Assembly: GCA_945266285.1 (NCBI GenBank)
Contig: CALYOP010000001.1
Span: 124,001 to 188,000, forward strand
Reading direction: 5' to 3'
Source of the DNA: an uncultured Commensalibacter sp.
Lineage (GTDB): Bacteria; Pseudomonadota; Alphaproteobacteria; Acetobacterales; Acetobacteraceae
Length of the DNA: 64,000 bases
The stretch's first letter is position 1; each line of letters opens with the position of its first letter. The translations under genes and the position numbers were made by a program. Shown here piece by piece: positions 35,694 to 46,890 of this stretch. The notes beneath the pieces are model-generated. The model saw nothing but the letters and a program-made list of their open reading frames with translations. It searched no databases and was not told where the DNA came from.

Positions 35694-36656
35694 TCAGCTC
35701 AAATGTGATTCAATCGCATCCCAGATTAAACCCGCTGAGTTGATATGATCAAAGCGATCCAATTCCTGAAGACCTGTTGGCGATGTTACATTAATTTCTG
35801 TAAGCCATTCGCCAAGCACATCAATACCAACAAATAACAATCCTTCTTTTTTAAGGGTCGGACCAATTGCTTGGCAAATTTCTAAATCCCTTGGTGTAAG
35901 TCCAATACGTTCTGCAACGCCACCAACATGCATATTTGAACGTAAATCACCCTTTTGAGGAACACGATTAATTGCCCCAATCGGTTCACCATCTACCAAT
36001 ATGATCCGTTTATCTCCTTTTACAACCGCCGGTTCGTAGCGCTGTATCATCAAGGGTTCACTTGAAGAAGCGAACTGCAGTTCAAGAAGTGAATTTAAGT
36101 TTTCGTCATCTTCTTTTAAACGAAAAACGCCTAAACCCCCATTACCAAAAAGTGGTTTAATAATAATATCTTTATATTCCTCACGAAATGCTTTGATCGC
36201 TTTAACATCACGAGAAATTAACGTCGGCGGCATAATATAAGGCCATAAAGTCGCAAATAACTTTTCAGGTGCGTTGCGGACGGAACATGGATTATTCACA
36301 ACAAATGCTTTATTCGAACCCACACCATGAATATGTTCTAATATATGTGTCGCAGTTATATAACCCATGTCAAAAGGTGGATCTTGGCGCATAAGAATAA
36401 CGTCAAAATCACTAAGTTGGACTTTACGCTCTTTTTGGAAATATGCGTGATTCCCCTCTTCTCTTTGCACTGTTACATCACGACCATAAGCTGTAACCTG
36501 TTTTTCTTTAGTATCGATTTGCAAACTCAGCCTATTCACATCATAAACAAACAAACGATGTCCACGTTGTTGTGCTTCAAGCATTAATGCAAAAGTTGAA
36601 TCACCATTAATGTTTATTTTCTCTAAGGGATCCATCTGTACAGCAACTTTTAACAT
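35694..36656 (-). CDS. gshB: Glutathione synthetase
   Basis: ATP-grasp ligase joining gamma-glutamylcysteine and glycine. The 320 residues open with VAVQMDPLEKI and NGDSTFALMLEAQ, have RQDPPFDMGYI and the VNNPCSVRNAPEKLFA segment, ATP-grasp residues KPLFGNGGLGVFR, and the C-terminal EINVTSPTG. It is the last gene of the uvrB-galM-greB-gshB run, 45 nt after greB. Confidence 0.95.
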   Translation of the reverse strand: MLKVAVQMDPLEKININGDSTFALMLEAQQRGHRLFVYDVNRLSLQIDTKEKQVTAYGRDVTVQREEGNHAYFQKERKVQLSDFDVILMRQDPPFDMGYITATHILEHIHGVGSNKAFVVNNPCSVRNAPEKLFATLWPYIMPPTLISRDVKAIKAFREEYKDIIIKPLFGNGGLGVFRLKEDDENLNSLLELQFASSSEPLMIQRYEPAVVKGDKRIILVDGEPIGAINRVPQKGDLRSNMHVGGVAERIGLTPRDLEICQAIGPTLKKEGLLFVGIDVLGEWLTEINVTSPTGLQELDRFDHINSAGLIWDAIESHLS

Positions 36657-36701
36657 GCCATTACTCTTTCTTTATATATAATGTAATATTTGGATGGTTT
36701 T

Positions 36702-37199
36702 TCAAACATCAGGATAAGAGATACTGAGTATTTCAAGGATTTGCTCTCCTTTAGGCGAAATAAATTTTACCTCATCACCTATTTTCGCTCGCATTAATGC
36801 TTTTGCGATGGGGGAAGCCAAACTAATTTGCCCATCCTCCAATCTTGCTTCATCAACTCCAACAATAGTAATCTGATTTTCAATGTCATCTTCGGTTACA
36901 TAGGTTACCGTTGCACCAAAAAAGACTTGATCGCGTTTATGCTGTTCTGCAGGATTCACCACCACGGCGTTTTCCAACCTTTTGGATAAAAATCTTACAC
37001 GACGATCAATTTCCCGTAACCGTTTCTTACCATAAAGATAATCACCATTTTCAGAACGGTCTCCGTTACCTGCCGCCCAGGAAACAATTTCAACAATACG
37101 TGGCCGTTCTTCATGAAGAAGCGCCTCTAGTTCCTGTTTCAGACGTGCATAACCATTAGGCGTAATATAAGGCGAACGGGTAGAAGCAATTTCAGACAC
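36702..37199 (-). CDS. greB: Transcription elongation factor GreB
   Basis: Rescues backtracked RNA polymerase by promoting transcript cleavage. The 165 residues have an N-terminal coiled coil with the tip acidic pair in GDRSENGDY (about 46-54), the YGKKRLREIDRRVRFL pattern that distinguishes GreB from GreA, and a C-terminal FKBP-like domain (about 82-160). Starts 14 nt after the galM-like gene. Confidence 0.9.
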   Translation of the reverse strand: MSEIASTRSPYITPNGYARLKQELEALLHEERPRIVEIVSWAAGNGDRSENGDYLYGKKRLREIDRRVRFLSKRLENAVVVNPAEQHKRDQVFFGATVTYVTEDDIENQITIVGVDEARLEDGQISLASPIAKALMRAKIGDEVKFISPKGEQILEILSISYPDV

Positions 37200-37213
37200 A
37201 ATATCTCCAAAAT

Positions 37214-38101
37214 TTATATTGCTGATAAAGAGTAAAAAATATGACCTTTAATCGATTCATTTGGCTTTAAAAGATAAAGACCGCGATCCGATATTTCAGG
37301 CATATTAATTGCATTATTCATATTAGTCGCCGGTTCAGCCGTAAAATAAGGGTAATCAGTTGGCGTATAAATCACGAGATGATCAAAATTATTGCTAGCC
37401 GTAACCGTCAAATTCATTCCAATATTTTTCCATCGAATAAAAAGAATTCTTTGCCATCCTGCATAACAATTATCCAGTTTTTCTTTATGGTTGACTTCTC
37501 GCATATGATCAAACGACCATCGTCCGTCAATAAACATCCTTCCTTCTGGAAGATGATCAGAACCGTTATTCCATATACTTTGCGCAGAAAAACCTAATTC
37601 AACTTTGTTATAACGGGGAATATAAGGATGAAAACCCATTCCTACGGGTTGGATTTTATCATCTTTATTCGTAATCTGCATATATACAGCCAATCCGTCA
37701 CCACTAACTTCGTAAGTAATATAAGCCTTGTAAGCAAATGGCCATTGATCAGCGGGATCTGTGGGTGGATTGTGATGTAAAACAAATGTTGCCTTATGCT
37801 CTTCTAATAATTCTAATTTCCAAGGACGTTCCCAACCATTGCCATGAATTGTATTTTCTTCACCTTCAAAATTAGGTTTTAGCTGATAATCACACCCCTT
37901 AAAATTGAATTTTCCACCAGCGATCCGATTGGAATAAGGAACAAGTGGATAAGCCGAAATCATCTTATTATCTTGCGCAATTAAACGCGAATCGGTAACA
38001 GGATAGAAAACTGCCATATCACCACGAAACCAATAGGCAATACTTCCACCATATTCTGGATAAAGGCCTAGTCTATTCTCTCCTGACTTAATTTCCAGCA
38101 T
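37214..38101 (-). CDS. Aldose 1-epimerase family protein
   Basis: A galactose-mutarotase-like enzyme interconverting sugar anomers. The 295 residues carry PLVPYSNRIAGGKF, IHGNGWERPW (catalytic His) and a second His in GFHPYIPR, as in the GalM superfamily. Many relatives act on phosphosugars or unknown sugars, so the substrate is open. It starts 11 nt after uvrB and is followed 14 nt later by greB. Confidence 0.87.
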   Translation of the reverse strand: MLEIKSGENRLGLYPEYGGSIAYWFRGDMAVFYPVTDSRLIAQDNKMISAYPLVPYSNRIAGGKFNFKGCDYQLKPNFEGEENTIHGNGWERPWKLELLEEHKATFVLHHNPPTDPADQWPFAYKAYITYEVSGDGLAVYMQITNKDDKIQPVGMGFHPYIPRYNKVELGFSAQSIWNNGSDHLPEGRMFIDGRWSFDHMREVNHKEKLDNCYAGWQRILFIRWKNIGMNLTVTASNNFDHLVIYTPTDYPYFTAEPATNMNNAINMPEISDRGLYLLKPNESIKGHIFYSLSAI

Positions 38102-38112
38102 GTTTCATTCCT

Positions 38113-40350
38113 TTATGCTTTTTGATAGCGCCCTTTTTTGCGTTTCTTTGGATCATAACCACCACCACCAGGCCCCATTGGTTCTGGTAAAAATCCTTTT
38201 GGTCTCGCCTTCTTATCACGTAATCCTTTTTTCATTGTTATTGATGATTCTTCATCAAAATTGCCTAACCCCAATTCAAGGTCTTCTAATCGTCTGATTT
38301 CATCACGTAATCTTGCTGCTTCTTCAAATTCTAACTCCGCTGCCGCAGCTTTCATACGACTTTCCAGCGTGGCAATGCTCGATTTAAGGTCTTTGCCAAC
38401 AAATTCACTGGCTATGCTTTCTTTAACCGGAGCAATAGTGACATAGTCCTGTTCATAAACTGAAGCAATGATTTCACCGATTTTCTTTTTAACTGATGCT
38501 GGCGTAATGTGGTGTTCTTCGTTCCATCGCGTTTGTTTTGCACGCCTACGCGCTGTTTCTTCAATTGCAAAACGTAAACTTTCTGTCATTTTATCTGCAT
38601 AAAGAATGACACGACCTTCAACATTACGCGCTGCTCTACCAATTGTTTGTACTAAGGACGTTTTTGAACGTAAGAAACCTTCTTTATCAGCATCCAAAAT
38701 CGCCACCAATTCACATTCTGGAATATCTAATCCTTCTCGTAACAAGTTAATACCAATCAGAACATCAAAAACACCCAATCGTAAATCACGGATAATTTCC
38801 AGTCGTTCTAAGGTATCAATATCCGAATGTAAGTAACGAACTTTGATCCCATATTCGTTCATATAATCCGTAAGCTTTTCGGCCATTTTCTTGGTTAATG
38901 TTGTCACCAAAACCCGTCCACCTTTTTCAATAGTAGCACGACTTTCTGCTAACAAATCATCGACCTGACGTTCAACCGGTCTTACATCTGTTACGGGATC
39001 AATCAAACCTGTGGGTCGAATTAATTGTTCAACGAAAACCCCACCGGTTTGTTCCATTTCCCAAAGTCCCGGTGTTGCACTTACAAAAATGGTCTGTGGT
39101 CGATATGCGTTCCATTCAGCAAATTTTAATGGTCGGTTATCTAAACAAGACGGAAGCCGAAATCCGAAATCCGATAAGGTTTTCTTTCGGGCATGGTCAC
39201 CACGTTCCATACCTCCAATTTGCGGTACGCTGACATGGCTTTCATCAACAATCAAAAGTGCATCTTCAGGTAAATATTCAAACAAAGTTGGCGGTGGTTC
39301 ACCAGGTTTACGACCTGACAAATAACGCGAATAGTTTTCGATCCCTTTACAAACACCCGTTGTATGAATCATTTCCAAATCAAAAGCGGTACGCTGTTGT
39401 AAACGCTCAGCCTCTAATAATTTTCCTTCTTTAACAAAGTAATCCAGCCGATCTTTTAGTTCGTGCTTAATGGACTTAACTGCTTGCTGTAAAGTTGGAC
39501 GTGGTGTCACAAAATGGCTATTGGCATAAATATTCACCGCATTTAGATCCGCGGTTTTTTCGCCAGTCAATGGATCAAATTCAATAATCGATTCAATTTC
39601 ATCGCCAAATAAAGTTAAACGCCATGCGCGATCAGCATTCTGAACAGGGAAAATATCAATGACTTCGCCGCGAATACGAAAGGTCCCTCTTTGAAAAGCA
39701 GCATCATTTCTACGATATTGTTGTTCAACCAATGCCTTGACCAAATCATCACGACTGATTTCCCCACCGACTTCTGCATGTACAACCATGCGCGAATAGG
39801 TTTCAGGTGATCCGATACCATATAAACAGGAGACAGAACCAACAATAATCACATCATTTCGTTCAAGAAGCGCCTGCGTTGCCGCATGACGCATACGATC
39901 AATCTGTTCATTGATCTGGCTATCTTTTTCAATATAGGTATCTGATCGAGGAACATAGGCTTCGGGCTGATAATAGTCATAATAACTGACAAAATATTCA
40001 ACCGCATTATTCGGGAAAAATGTTTTCATTTCTCCATAAAGTTGTGCTGCCAGCGTTTTATTAGGTGCTAGGATCAATGTCGGCTTTTGCACCGCTTCAA
40101 TGACCTTAGCCATAGTAAACGTTTTTCCTGATCCCGTAACCCCCATTAAAACCTGATCGCGTTCACCAGCTTTGATCCCATCAGTAAGCGCTTGAATTGC
40201 TTCTGGTTGATCGCCTGCGGGTTCGTATTCTGAAACAACTTCGAGTGTTTTAAGTCTGGATTTTGCAGGAATTTTTTCAGGATGAAAAATGACATCACTT
40301 GCCGAGGCAGAAGCCCAGGCTGAGCGTATTTTTTTATTGGTTTTTATCAT
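38113..40350 (-). CDS. uvrB: UvrABC system protein B
   Basis: Damage-verifying helicase of nucleotide excision repair. The 745 residues start with a 36-residue variable tail, then [11 protein letters not shown] and Walker A GVTGSGKT (70-77), the beta-hairpin region [25 protein letters not shown], helicase motifs up to GRAARN, and a C-terminal UvrC-binding UVR motif (about 668-702). The final 40 residues are Gly/Lys-rich. It is the head of the four-gene minus-strand run. Confidence 0.97.
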   Translation of the reverse strand: MIKTNKKIRSAWASASASDVIFHPEKIPAKSRLKTLEVVSEYEPAGDQPEAIQALTDGIKAGERDQVLMGVTGSGKTFTMAKVIEAVQKPTLILAPNKTLAAQLYGEMKTFFPNNAVEYFVSYYDYYQPEAYVPRSDTYIEKDSQINEQIDRMRHAATQALLERNDVIIVGSVSCLYGIGSPETYSRMVVHAEVGGEISRDDLVKALVEQQYRRNDAAFQRGTFRIRGEVIDIFPVQNADRAWRLTLFGDEIESIIEFDPLTGEKTADLNAVNIYANSHFVTPRPTLQQAVKSIKHELKDRLDYFVKEGKLLEAERLQQRTAFDLEMIHTTGVCKGIENYSRYLSGRKPGEPPPTLFEYLPEDALLIVDESHVSVPQIGGMERGDHARKKTLSDFGFRLPSCLDNRPLKFAEWNAYRPQTIFVSATPGLWEMEQTGGVFVEQLIRPTGLIDPVTDVRPVERQVDDLLAESRATIEKGGRVLVTTLTKKMAEKLTDYMNEYGIKVRYLHSDIDTLERLEIIRDLRLGVFDVLIGINLLREGLDIPECELVAILDADKEGFLRSKTSLVQTIGRAARNVEGRVILYADKMTESLRFAIEETARRRAKQTRWNEEHHITPASVKKKIGEIIASVYEQDYVTIAPVKESIASEFVGKDLKSSIATLESRMKAAAAELEFEEAARLRDEIRRLEDLELGLGNFDEESSITMKKGLRDKKARPKGFLPEPMGPGGGGYDPKKRKKGRYQKA

Positions 40351-40518
40351 TGGCTGATTTTGCGTACCCCGTTATTGTGCGCAAGGTCATAGCATACGGG
40401 AAAAATTTCCAGTATCTTAGAACTGTTCTTTCGCAAAGCTAAAGTTATAACAAAACAAGGCGTGAACGTATTTTATTACAATTTTTAATTTATATCCACC
40501 TTAATAAGTATCTATAAT

Positions 40519-41517
40519 ATGGTTCTTTTTTCCCAAAAACCAAGTCCTCCCCAAAAACCGTGGGCATTAATTATTGCAGGTCCTACCTGCTCCGGAAAAT
40601 CAGCTTTGGCTTTGCATCTTGCTCATCATCTTGATGGTATCATCATTAATGCAGATGCTATGCAATGCTACAAAGATTTACGGATTATTACTGCCCGTCC
40701 ATCCATTTCTGATGAACAGCAAATTCCTCATCGTCTTTATGGTATTTTAGCAGGAAATCAAATCGGAAATACCGCTTGGTGGCGAGAACAGGCATTACAA
40801 ATGCTTGAATTCTGTTGGAAAGAAAAAAAATTGCCTATTCTTTGTGGTGGAACAGGAATGTATTTTCATGCACTTATTCATGGAATTGCAATTATCCCAG
40901 AACCTTCCACAGAAGCACGTGAAGAAGCACGTAGTCGCGTGGCACATGAAGGTCCTGAAATCTTGTATCAAGCACTACGAAAACATGACCCCGAAACAGC
41001 CATTAGAATCAACCCCACAGATTCTCAAAGAATCGCCCGTGCATGGGAAGTATGGCGATCAACCGGTCATGGTCTTCGTTATTGGCAACAACAACCTGCA
41101 TTACCTGGTGCAGATTGTCAGTTTACAGCTTTACGTTTGGATCCACCACGACCTTTATTACATCAGGCAATTACAGATCGCTTTAAACAAATGATCGCAT
41201 TGGGTGCTTGTGAAGAAGTTAAACAATTTTTGGAACGTGATCCACCTTTGGAAAGCCCCCTTCATCGTGCACATGGGGTTCCAGAAATCAGTCATTATCT
41301 AAAACAGGAAATCACACTTGATGAAGCTATTGATCAAGCGATTACAAATACAAAACGTTACGTAAAGCGTCAATCAACATGGTTTAAACATCATAAATTA
41401 GCTTCTGACCTTTATAATTATATTTTTAATTCAAAATTCGATAATTCCACGCAATATTCGAAAAGTTTTCTTGAAAAATATTTACCATTTATTCGCAATT
41501 TGATTGACGGAAGATAA
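40519..41517 (+). CDS. miaA: tRNA dimethylallyltransferase MiaA
   Basis: Adds dimethylallyl to A37 of UNN-decoding tRNAs. The 332 residues contain the P-loop GPTCSGKS (21-28), IINADAMQCY, the LCGGTGMYFHALIHG motif, and QRIARAWEVWRSTG, with the C-terminal ITNTKRYVKRQSTWFK. The tail after about 300 is AT-rich and less conserved. Confidence 0.95.
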   Translation: MVLFSQKPSPPQKPWALIIAGPTCSGKSALALHLAHHLDGIIINADAMQCYKDLRIITARPSISDEQQIPHRLYGILAGNQIGNTAWWREQALQMLEFCWKEKKLPILCGGTGMYFHALIHGIAIIPEPSTEAREEARSRVAHEGPEILYQALRKHDPETAIRINPTDSQRIARAWEVWRSTGHGLRYWQQQPALPGADCQFTALRLDPPRPLLHQAITDRFKQMIALGACEEVKQFLERDPPLESPLHRAHGVPEISHYLKQEITLDEAIDQAITNTKRYVKRQSTWFKHHKLASDLYNYIFNSKFDNSTQYSKSFLEKYLPFIRNLIDGR

Positions 41518-41591
41518 ATTTTTATTTAACGTTACGCTTACTTTAAAGTTACTCTTAAAGATTAATAAATTTAATCAAGGACTCATTCGCT

Positions 41592-43397
41592 ATGACATCG
41601 CATCGTAAAAAGGATTTCAAAACGGCCAATAATACATATCCCACGAATGGAGCCGAAGTCCTTCTCAATGTTCTTAGCGATCTAGGCGTTGATCTCATTT
41701 TTGGTTACCCTGGTGGTGCAGTGTTACCAATTTATGATGCTTTATTTAAACAAAAAAGAATTTGTCATATTTTAACGCGCCATGAACAAGCAGCTGTTCA
41801 TGCAGCAGAAGCCTATGCTCGATCTACAGGAAAAGTCGGCGTCGTTTTGGTAACAAGTGGCCCGGGTGCTACAAATATTGTTACTGGTCTGGTTGATGCT
41901 TTGATGGATTCCGTTCCCATTATATGTTTAACAGGACAAGTATTCAGCAATTTAATTGGTAATGATGCTTTTCAAGAAGCAGATACAACTGGTATTACGC
42001 GTGCTGCTACGAAATTCAATTATTTGATCAAAAATAATTTGGAATTATCCAAAACAATCCATGAAGCTTTTTATATTGCCAAAAGTGGCCGCCCAGGTCC
42101 TGTTTTGCTTGATATTCCAAAAGATGTTATGCTTGCTCCAACGCCTTATGAATCTGAAAAAGTTTGTAGCCACCCCTCTTATCGTCCACCTGTAGAACCC
42201 GATCGTAAAGCTGTAGCACGGGCAGTTGAAGCCATGCGGCAAGCTAAACGACCTCTGTTCTATACAGGAGGGGGTATTATTAATTCTGGTGTCAAAGCAT
42301 CCGAAGATTTACAAAAACTGGTAAAACGAACTGGATTTCCTTGCACTTCTACTTTGATGGGACTTGGGGCCTACCCTGCCAGTGATCCTCAGTTCTTAGG
42401 TATGCTGGGCATGCATGGAACTTATGAAGCCAATCTTGCAACACATGGTTGCGATGTATTAATCGCTTTAGGCGCCCGCTTTGACGATCGTGTTACCGGT
42501 ACAATTGATGGTTTCTCGCCAAATTCTTTGAAAATTCATGCCGATATTGATCCTTCTCAAATCAATAAAATCATATTGGTGGATATTCCTATTATTGGAG
42601 ACGTTGGTTTAACCATTGAATTAATGCTTAAAGAATGGGAAAAATCGCCCATTAAACCCAACGAAGAATCACTAAAACTATGGTGGAAACAGATTGATGA
42701 ATGGCGCAGTATAAAATGTCTGCGTTATAAACAAGAAACAGCAAATGGCAGTGTTATCAAACCACAACATGCTATTCGTCGCTTATATGAATTAAGCAAA
42801 GATCGGGACAAAGACGTTTATGTTACGACCGAAGTCGGTCAACACCAAATGTGGGCAGCACAATATTTCCCCTTTGATAAGCCTAATCATTGGATGACTT
42901 CTGGAGGCCTAGGCACAATGGGTTATGGGCTCCCTGCAGCAGTTGGCACGCAGCTTGCTCATCCCGATAGCTTTGTATTTGACATCGCTGGTGAAGGTTC
43001 CACCATGATGAATATTCAGGAACTGGCAACGATTAAGCAATATCATTTGCCCGTTAAAATATTTATTCTCAATAACCACTATTTGGGAATGGTTCGACAG
43101 TGGCAGGAATTAGTTCATGGTGGACGCTACTCTGAAAGCTATAGTGCAAGTCTTCCTGATTTTGTAAAATTAGCGGAAAGTTTCGGAATCAAAGGATTAA
43201 GAGCAAATACAATCGAAGAATTAGATCCCGTTATCACAGAAATGTTGGATCACGAAGGACCGGTTCTGGTTGATGTATGTGTCGAAATGGTTGAAAATTG
43301 TTTCCCTATGATCCCTGCTGGATCACCGCATAATCATATATTGCTTGGCCCCCTTATAGAGAATGAAGTCAAAACCAAAACCACTTCAAAACCGTAA
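41592..43397 (+). CDS. ilvB: Acetolactate synthase, large subunit
   Basis: TPP/FAD enzyme making 2-acetolactate or 2-aceto-2-hydroxybutyrate, the first branched-chain amino-acid step. The 601 residues have GYPGGAVLPIYDA, the catalytic-Glu motif RHEQAAVHAAEAYAR, TSGPGATN, the FAD-binding middle domain, and the C-terminal TPP motif GEGSTMMN up to ILNN. First gene of ilvB-ilvN-ilvC. The 74-nt leader shows no attenuator peptide that I could recognise. Confidence 0.96.
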   Translation: MTSHRKKDFKTANNTYPTNGAEVLLNVLSDLGVDLIFGYPGGAVLPIYDALFKQKRICHILTRHEQAAVHAAEAYARSTGKVGVVLVTSGPGATNIVTGLVDALMDSVPIICLTGQVFSNLIGNDAFQEADTTGITRAATKFNYLIKNNLELSKTIHEAFYIAKSGRPGPVLLDIPKDVMLAPTPYESEKVCSHPSYRPPVEPDRKAVARAVEAMRQAKRPLFYTGGGIINSGVKASEDLQKLVKRTGFPCTSTLMGLGAYPASDPQFLGMLGMHGTYEANLATHGCDVLIALGARFDDRVTGTIDGFSPNSLKIHADIDPSQINKIILVDIPIIGDVGLTIELMLKEWEKSPIKPNEESLKLWWKQIDEWRSIKCLRYKQETANGSVIKPQHAIRRLYELSKDRDKDVYVTTEVGQHQMWAAQYFPFDKPNHWMTSGGLGTMGYGLPAAVGTQLAHPDSFVFDIAGEGSTMMNIQELATIKQYHLPVKIFILNNHYLGMVRQWQELVHGGRYSESYSASLPDFVKLAESFGIKGLRANTIEELDPVITEMLDHEGPVLVDVCVEMVENCFPMIPAGSPHNHILLGPLIENEVKTKTTSKP

Positions 43398-43414
43398 GCT
43401 GCGATCAGATAGGA

Positions 43415-43969
43415 ATGAAATTTATGGACTGGGTTGACATTAAATCGCTTAAGGCTAATCAATTAAAAGATACTTTCGTAACTGCTGTTTTTTCTTTAAT
43501 TGTTGAAAATGAAAGCGGCGTTCTTGCTCGCGTTATTGGCTTATTTTCGGGACGTGGTTATAATATTGAAAGCTTAACCGTAGCACCAATTGAAAAAGAT
43601 GGCCGTAAGTCACGAATTAATATTTTGACTTCTGGCACAGCCATGGTGATTAATCAGATCAAGGAACAACTTAATCGTCAGGTTCCTGTCTATCAAGTGA
43701 TTAATCTGGATGAACAGGGCCCTTATGTTGCGCGAGAACTTGCTTTAATTAAAGTCGTTTCTACGGGCCCAGAACGAACAGAAGCACTTAATCTTGCTGA
43801 TGCTTTTCGAGCTCAGGTTGTCGATGCTAGTGTGTCTTCTCTGGTTTTTGAGTTAACTGGAAAGACCGAAAAAATTGATGCCTTTGTTGATCTATTGCGG
43901 CCACTTGGCTTGGTAGAGCTTTCCCGCACAGGGATTGCAGCTATCAGTCGCGGTGTGCAAACAATTTAA
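43415..43969 (+). CDS. ilvN: Acetolactate synthase, small regulatory subunit
   Basis: Binds and activates the large subunit and confers valine feedback inhibition. The 184 residues have an N-terminal extension of about 25, an ACT domain starting at VFSLIVENESGVLARVIGLFSGRGYNIESLTV-like sequence (26-57), and the C-terminal half with LALIKV and GRT/ISRG ending. Starts 17 nt after ilvB. Confidence 0.95.
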   Translation: MKFMDWVDIKSLKANQLKDTFVTAVFSLIVENESGVLARVIGLFSGRGYNIESLTVAPIEKDGRKSRINILTSGTAMVINQIKEQLNRQVPVYQVINLDEQGPYVARELALIKVVSTGPERTEALNLADAFRAQVVDASVSSLVFELTGKTEKIDAFVDLLRPLGLVELSRTGIAAISRGVQTI

Positions 43970-44001
43970 TGTATCAATCAACTGTAATATTTATATTATA
44001 A

Positions 44002-45033
<1,032 letters not shown>

Positions 45034-45055
45034 AATTAATTCGATAATTTTAAAC

Positions 45056-45084
45056 AAAGCTCTGTATTAAAAATACAGAGCTTT
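45056..45084 (+). terminator. Bidirectional terminator after ilvC
   Basis: A perfect 13-bp stem (45056-45068 with 45072-45084) built on AAAGCTCTGTATT and a 3-nt loop. It is followed by TTATATTTTT on the plus strand and preceded by A-rich sequence that gives a T-tract on the minus strand. It ends ilvC and the convergent TPR gene. Confidence 0.88.
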
Positions 45085-45092
45085 TTATATTT

Positions 45093-46829
45093 TTACCATG
45101 TGATTGTTGAACTAAGCTGTTTCTTTAATTGTTCGGTTTGATCCAAAATTTTGTTAATTTCCGGATCGTTACGATCATTTCCATAATATTCGAATAACCG
45201 TTTTATAGTACCAATTGCCGTGTAACCACGATTATGTTCGAACAATCCTTTTGCATGAAGATACATACCCGTCGCAACCAACCTTTTTATTGAAATATCT
45301 TGATCGTCTTTGTAAAAATCAACCAATTGTTCATAGGCTTGGCCAATTTCTTCACCACGTTTTAATAAACGCAAAATATCAGCCTTTTTTAAAATCGCTA
45401 AGGCACCACTATAACGTATCTCTACGGAATTTTTAAAATGTGCGGCCGTAATTAAACTCGTATAAGTCGATAATGCCTGTTCAAATTCCCTCTTTTCCGT
45501 TAGCAGGTCAGCTTTTTTCAGATAAGCTTCCGAAATTTTCTTGTAAATTGTATTTCCTGAATCATTTTGAAATATATGAATACTTTTTGTTAAGGTATCG
45601 AGTGCCTGTTGCTTTTGATTCAAATTAATTAAAATATCACATGTATTCAAATAAGTTTGCATGATGACAAGACGCATTGAAGATGTTTGTAAAACGCCTG
45701 CTTGAGAACGGATTTGTTCGTAAACAGTCAACGCATCTTGATAATGCTTCAAAGCTTCCAAAACCTCTCCCTTTGTTAAAAAGGCCCAAAGAACGCTTTG
45801 TTGAAGATCAATATTATCCGTTCGAGAGAACTCACTGATGATTTGATTAGAAACCTTCAAAGCTTGTTGAAGCTGATTTTGTTCTCTTAATATTTGTGCT
45901 TTGCCTAATAAAGCTTGTGCATAGTATCGTAAGTAATTATTCGCTTTTTGATTCTGAATTTGAGCAATCAATTGATCATAAACTTTTAAAGCTTCATCTT
46001 GTGGATTCTTGTCACCCAAAAGTTTTTTGTAATTTGCATCAATATGCTTTACCCGATGAAGAATATTCGCCTTATATAACAAAGATTGTGCAAGGAATTC
46101 CTGAATTGCTGGATTTTTATCTTCGTTAGAAAATGAGATAAATATATTGATGTTATTTAACGCATTTGGCCAATCCTTACCATTTACACGGTAATTAATT
46201 TTATCCATGATTGCAGTGGCCGTATAAATTCTTATCTCTGGATCTTTATTGGTAATAAACCTTTCTAATAATTGTGTATTAATATTTAATGCTGGTTCGA
46301 TTTGTTTTATCTTAAACAGTACCTGTGTTTCGTAGTACATGGCCTGAACAACCATACGTTTTACAAGTATGTTTGGATCATCAATAAATGAAGAAACAAG
46401 ATGTGCCAATGTAATCATGGCATTATCATATTGTTCTTGCTGCATAAGCAGCTCACCTCTTTTAAATAGGGCTATAGCTACATAATATCGAAGTTTTTTA
46501 TCCTTGGTATCTTGATAACGGTTACTAAGCTGTTCCCAAATGACAAGCGCGTCGTCCGTATCCTTAATACTCATAAGGATATCGGCTTTTTTTAGCATCC
46601 CTGACGCAACAATACGGCCAACATTATCATTATTTTTCTCTATAAACCGGCTTGTCAGATAGCTAAAATCGCCCATGGCATCATATTTTTTCCCCTGATT
46701 GAGATGCATAATGCCAGATTGAAGGGCTTCTTCAGCTTTTTGCTGATCTCTAATTTGAGAACGATAATGAATGAGCAAACCCAATAATAAAAGAAATCCA
46801 AAAATTAAAAGAGATATTTTTTTGTACAT
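45093..46829 (-). CDS. Membrane-anchored TPR-repeat protein
   Basis: A 578-residue protein with one N-terminal transmembrane helix (about 4-21) and, after it, helical repeats covering most of the rest. Recurrent patterns such as KKADIL...DALVIWEQL, ALFKRGELLMQQEQYDNAM and YLKKADLLTEKREFEQAL mark degenerate TPR/SEL-like units of about 36-40 residues. It should face the periplasm as a protein-interaction scaffold. The gene is 61 nt after the two GT92-like genes and in the same direction. No enzymatic domain was recognised. Confidence 0.72.
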   Translation of the reverse strand: MYKKISLLIFGFLLLLGLLIHYRSQIRDQQKAEEALQSGIMHLNQGKKYDAMGDFSYLTSRFIEKNNDNVGRIVASGMLKKADILMSIKDTDDALVIWEQLSNRYQDTKDKKLRYYVAIALFKRGELLMQQEQYDNAMITLAHLVSSFIDDPNILVKRMVVQAMYYETQVLFKIKQIEPALNINTQLLERFITNKDPEIRIYTATAIMDKINYRVNGKDWPNALNNINIFISFSNEDKNPAIQEFLAQSLLYKANILHRVKHIDANYKKLLGDKNPQDEALKVYDQLIAQIQNQKANNYLRYYAQALLGKAQILREQNQLQQALKVSNQIISEFSRTDNIDLQQSVLWAFLTKGEVLEALKHYQDALTVYEQIRSQAGVLQTSSMRLVIMQTYLNTCDILINLNQKQQALDTLTKSIHIFQNDSGNTIYKKISEAYLKKADLLTEKREFEQALSTYTSLITAAHFKNSVEIRYSGALAILKKADILRLLKRGEEIGQAYEQLVDFYKDDQDISIKRLVATGMYLHAKGLFEHNRGYTAIGTIKRLFEYYGNDRNDPEINKILDQTEQLKKQLSSTITW

Positions 46830-46890
46830 AAAGAATATTCCTTTAATCTCATCTTTCTTGTTTTCAGGTTATTCAGAGAATAGCAGAAGT

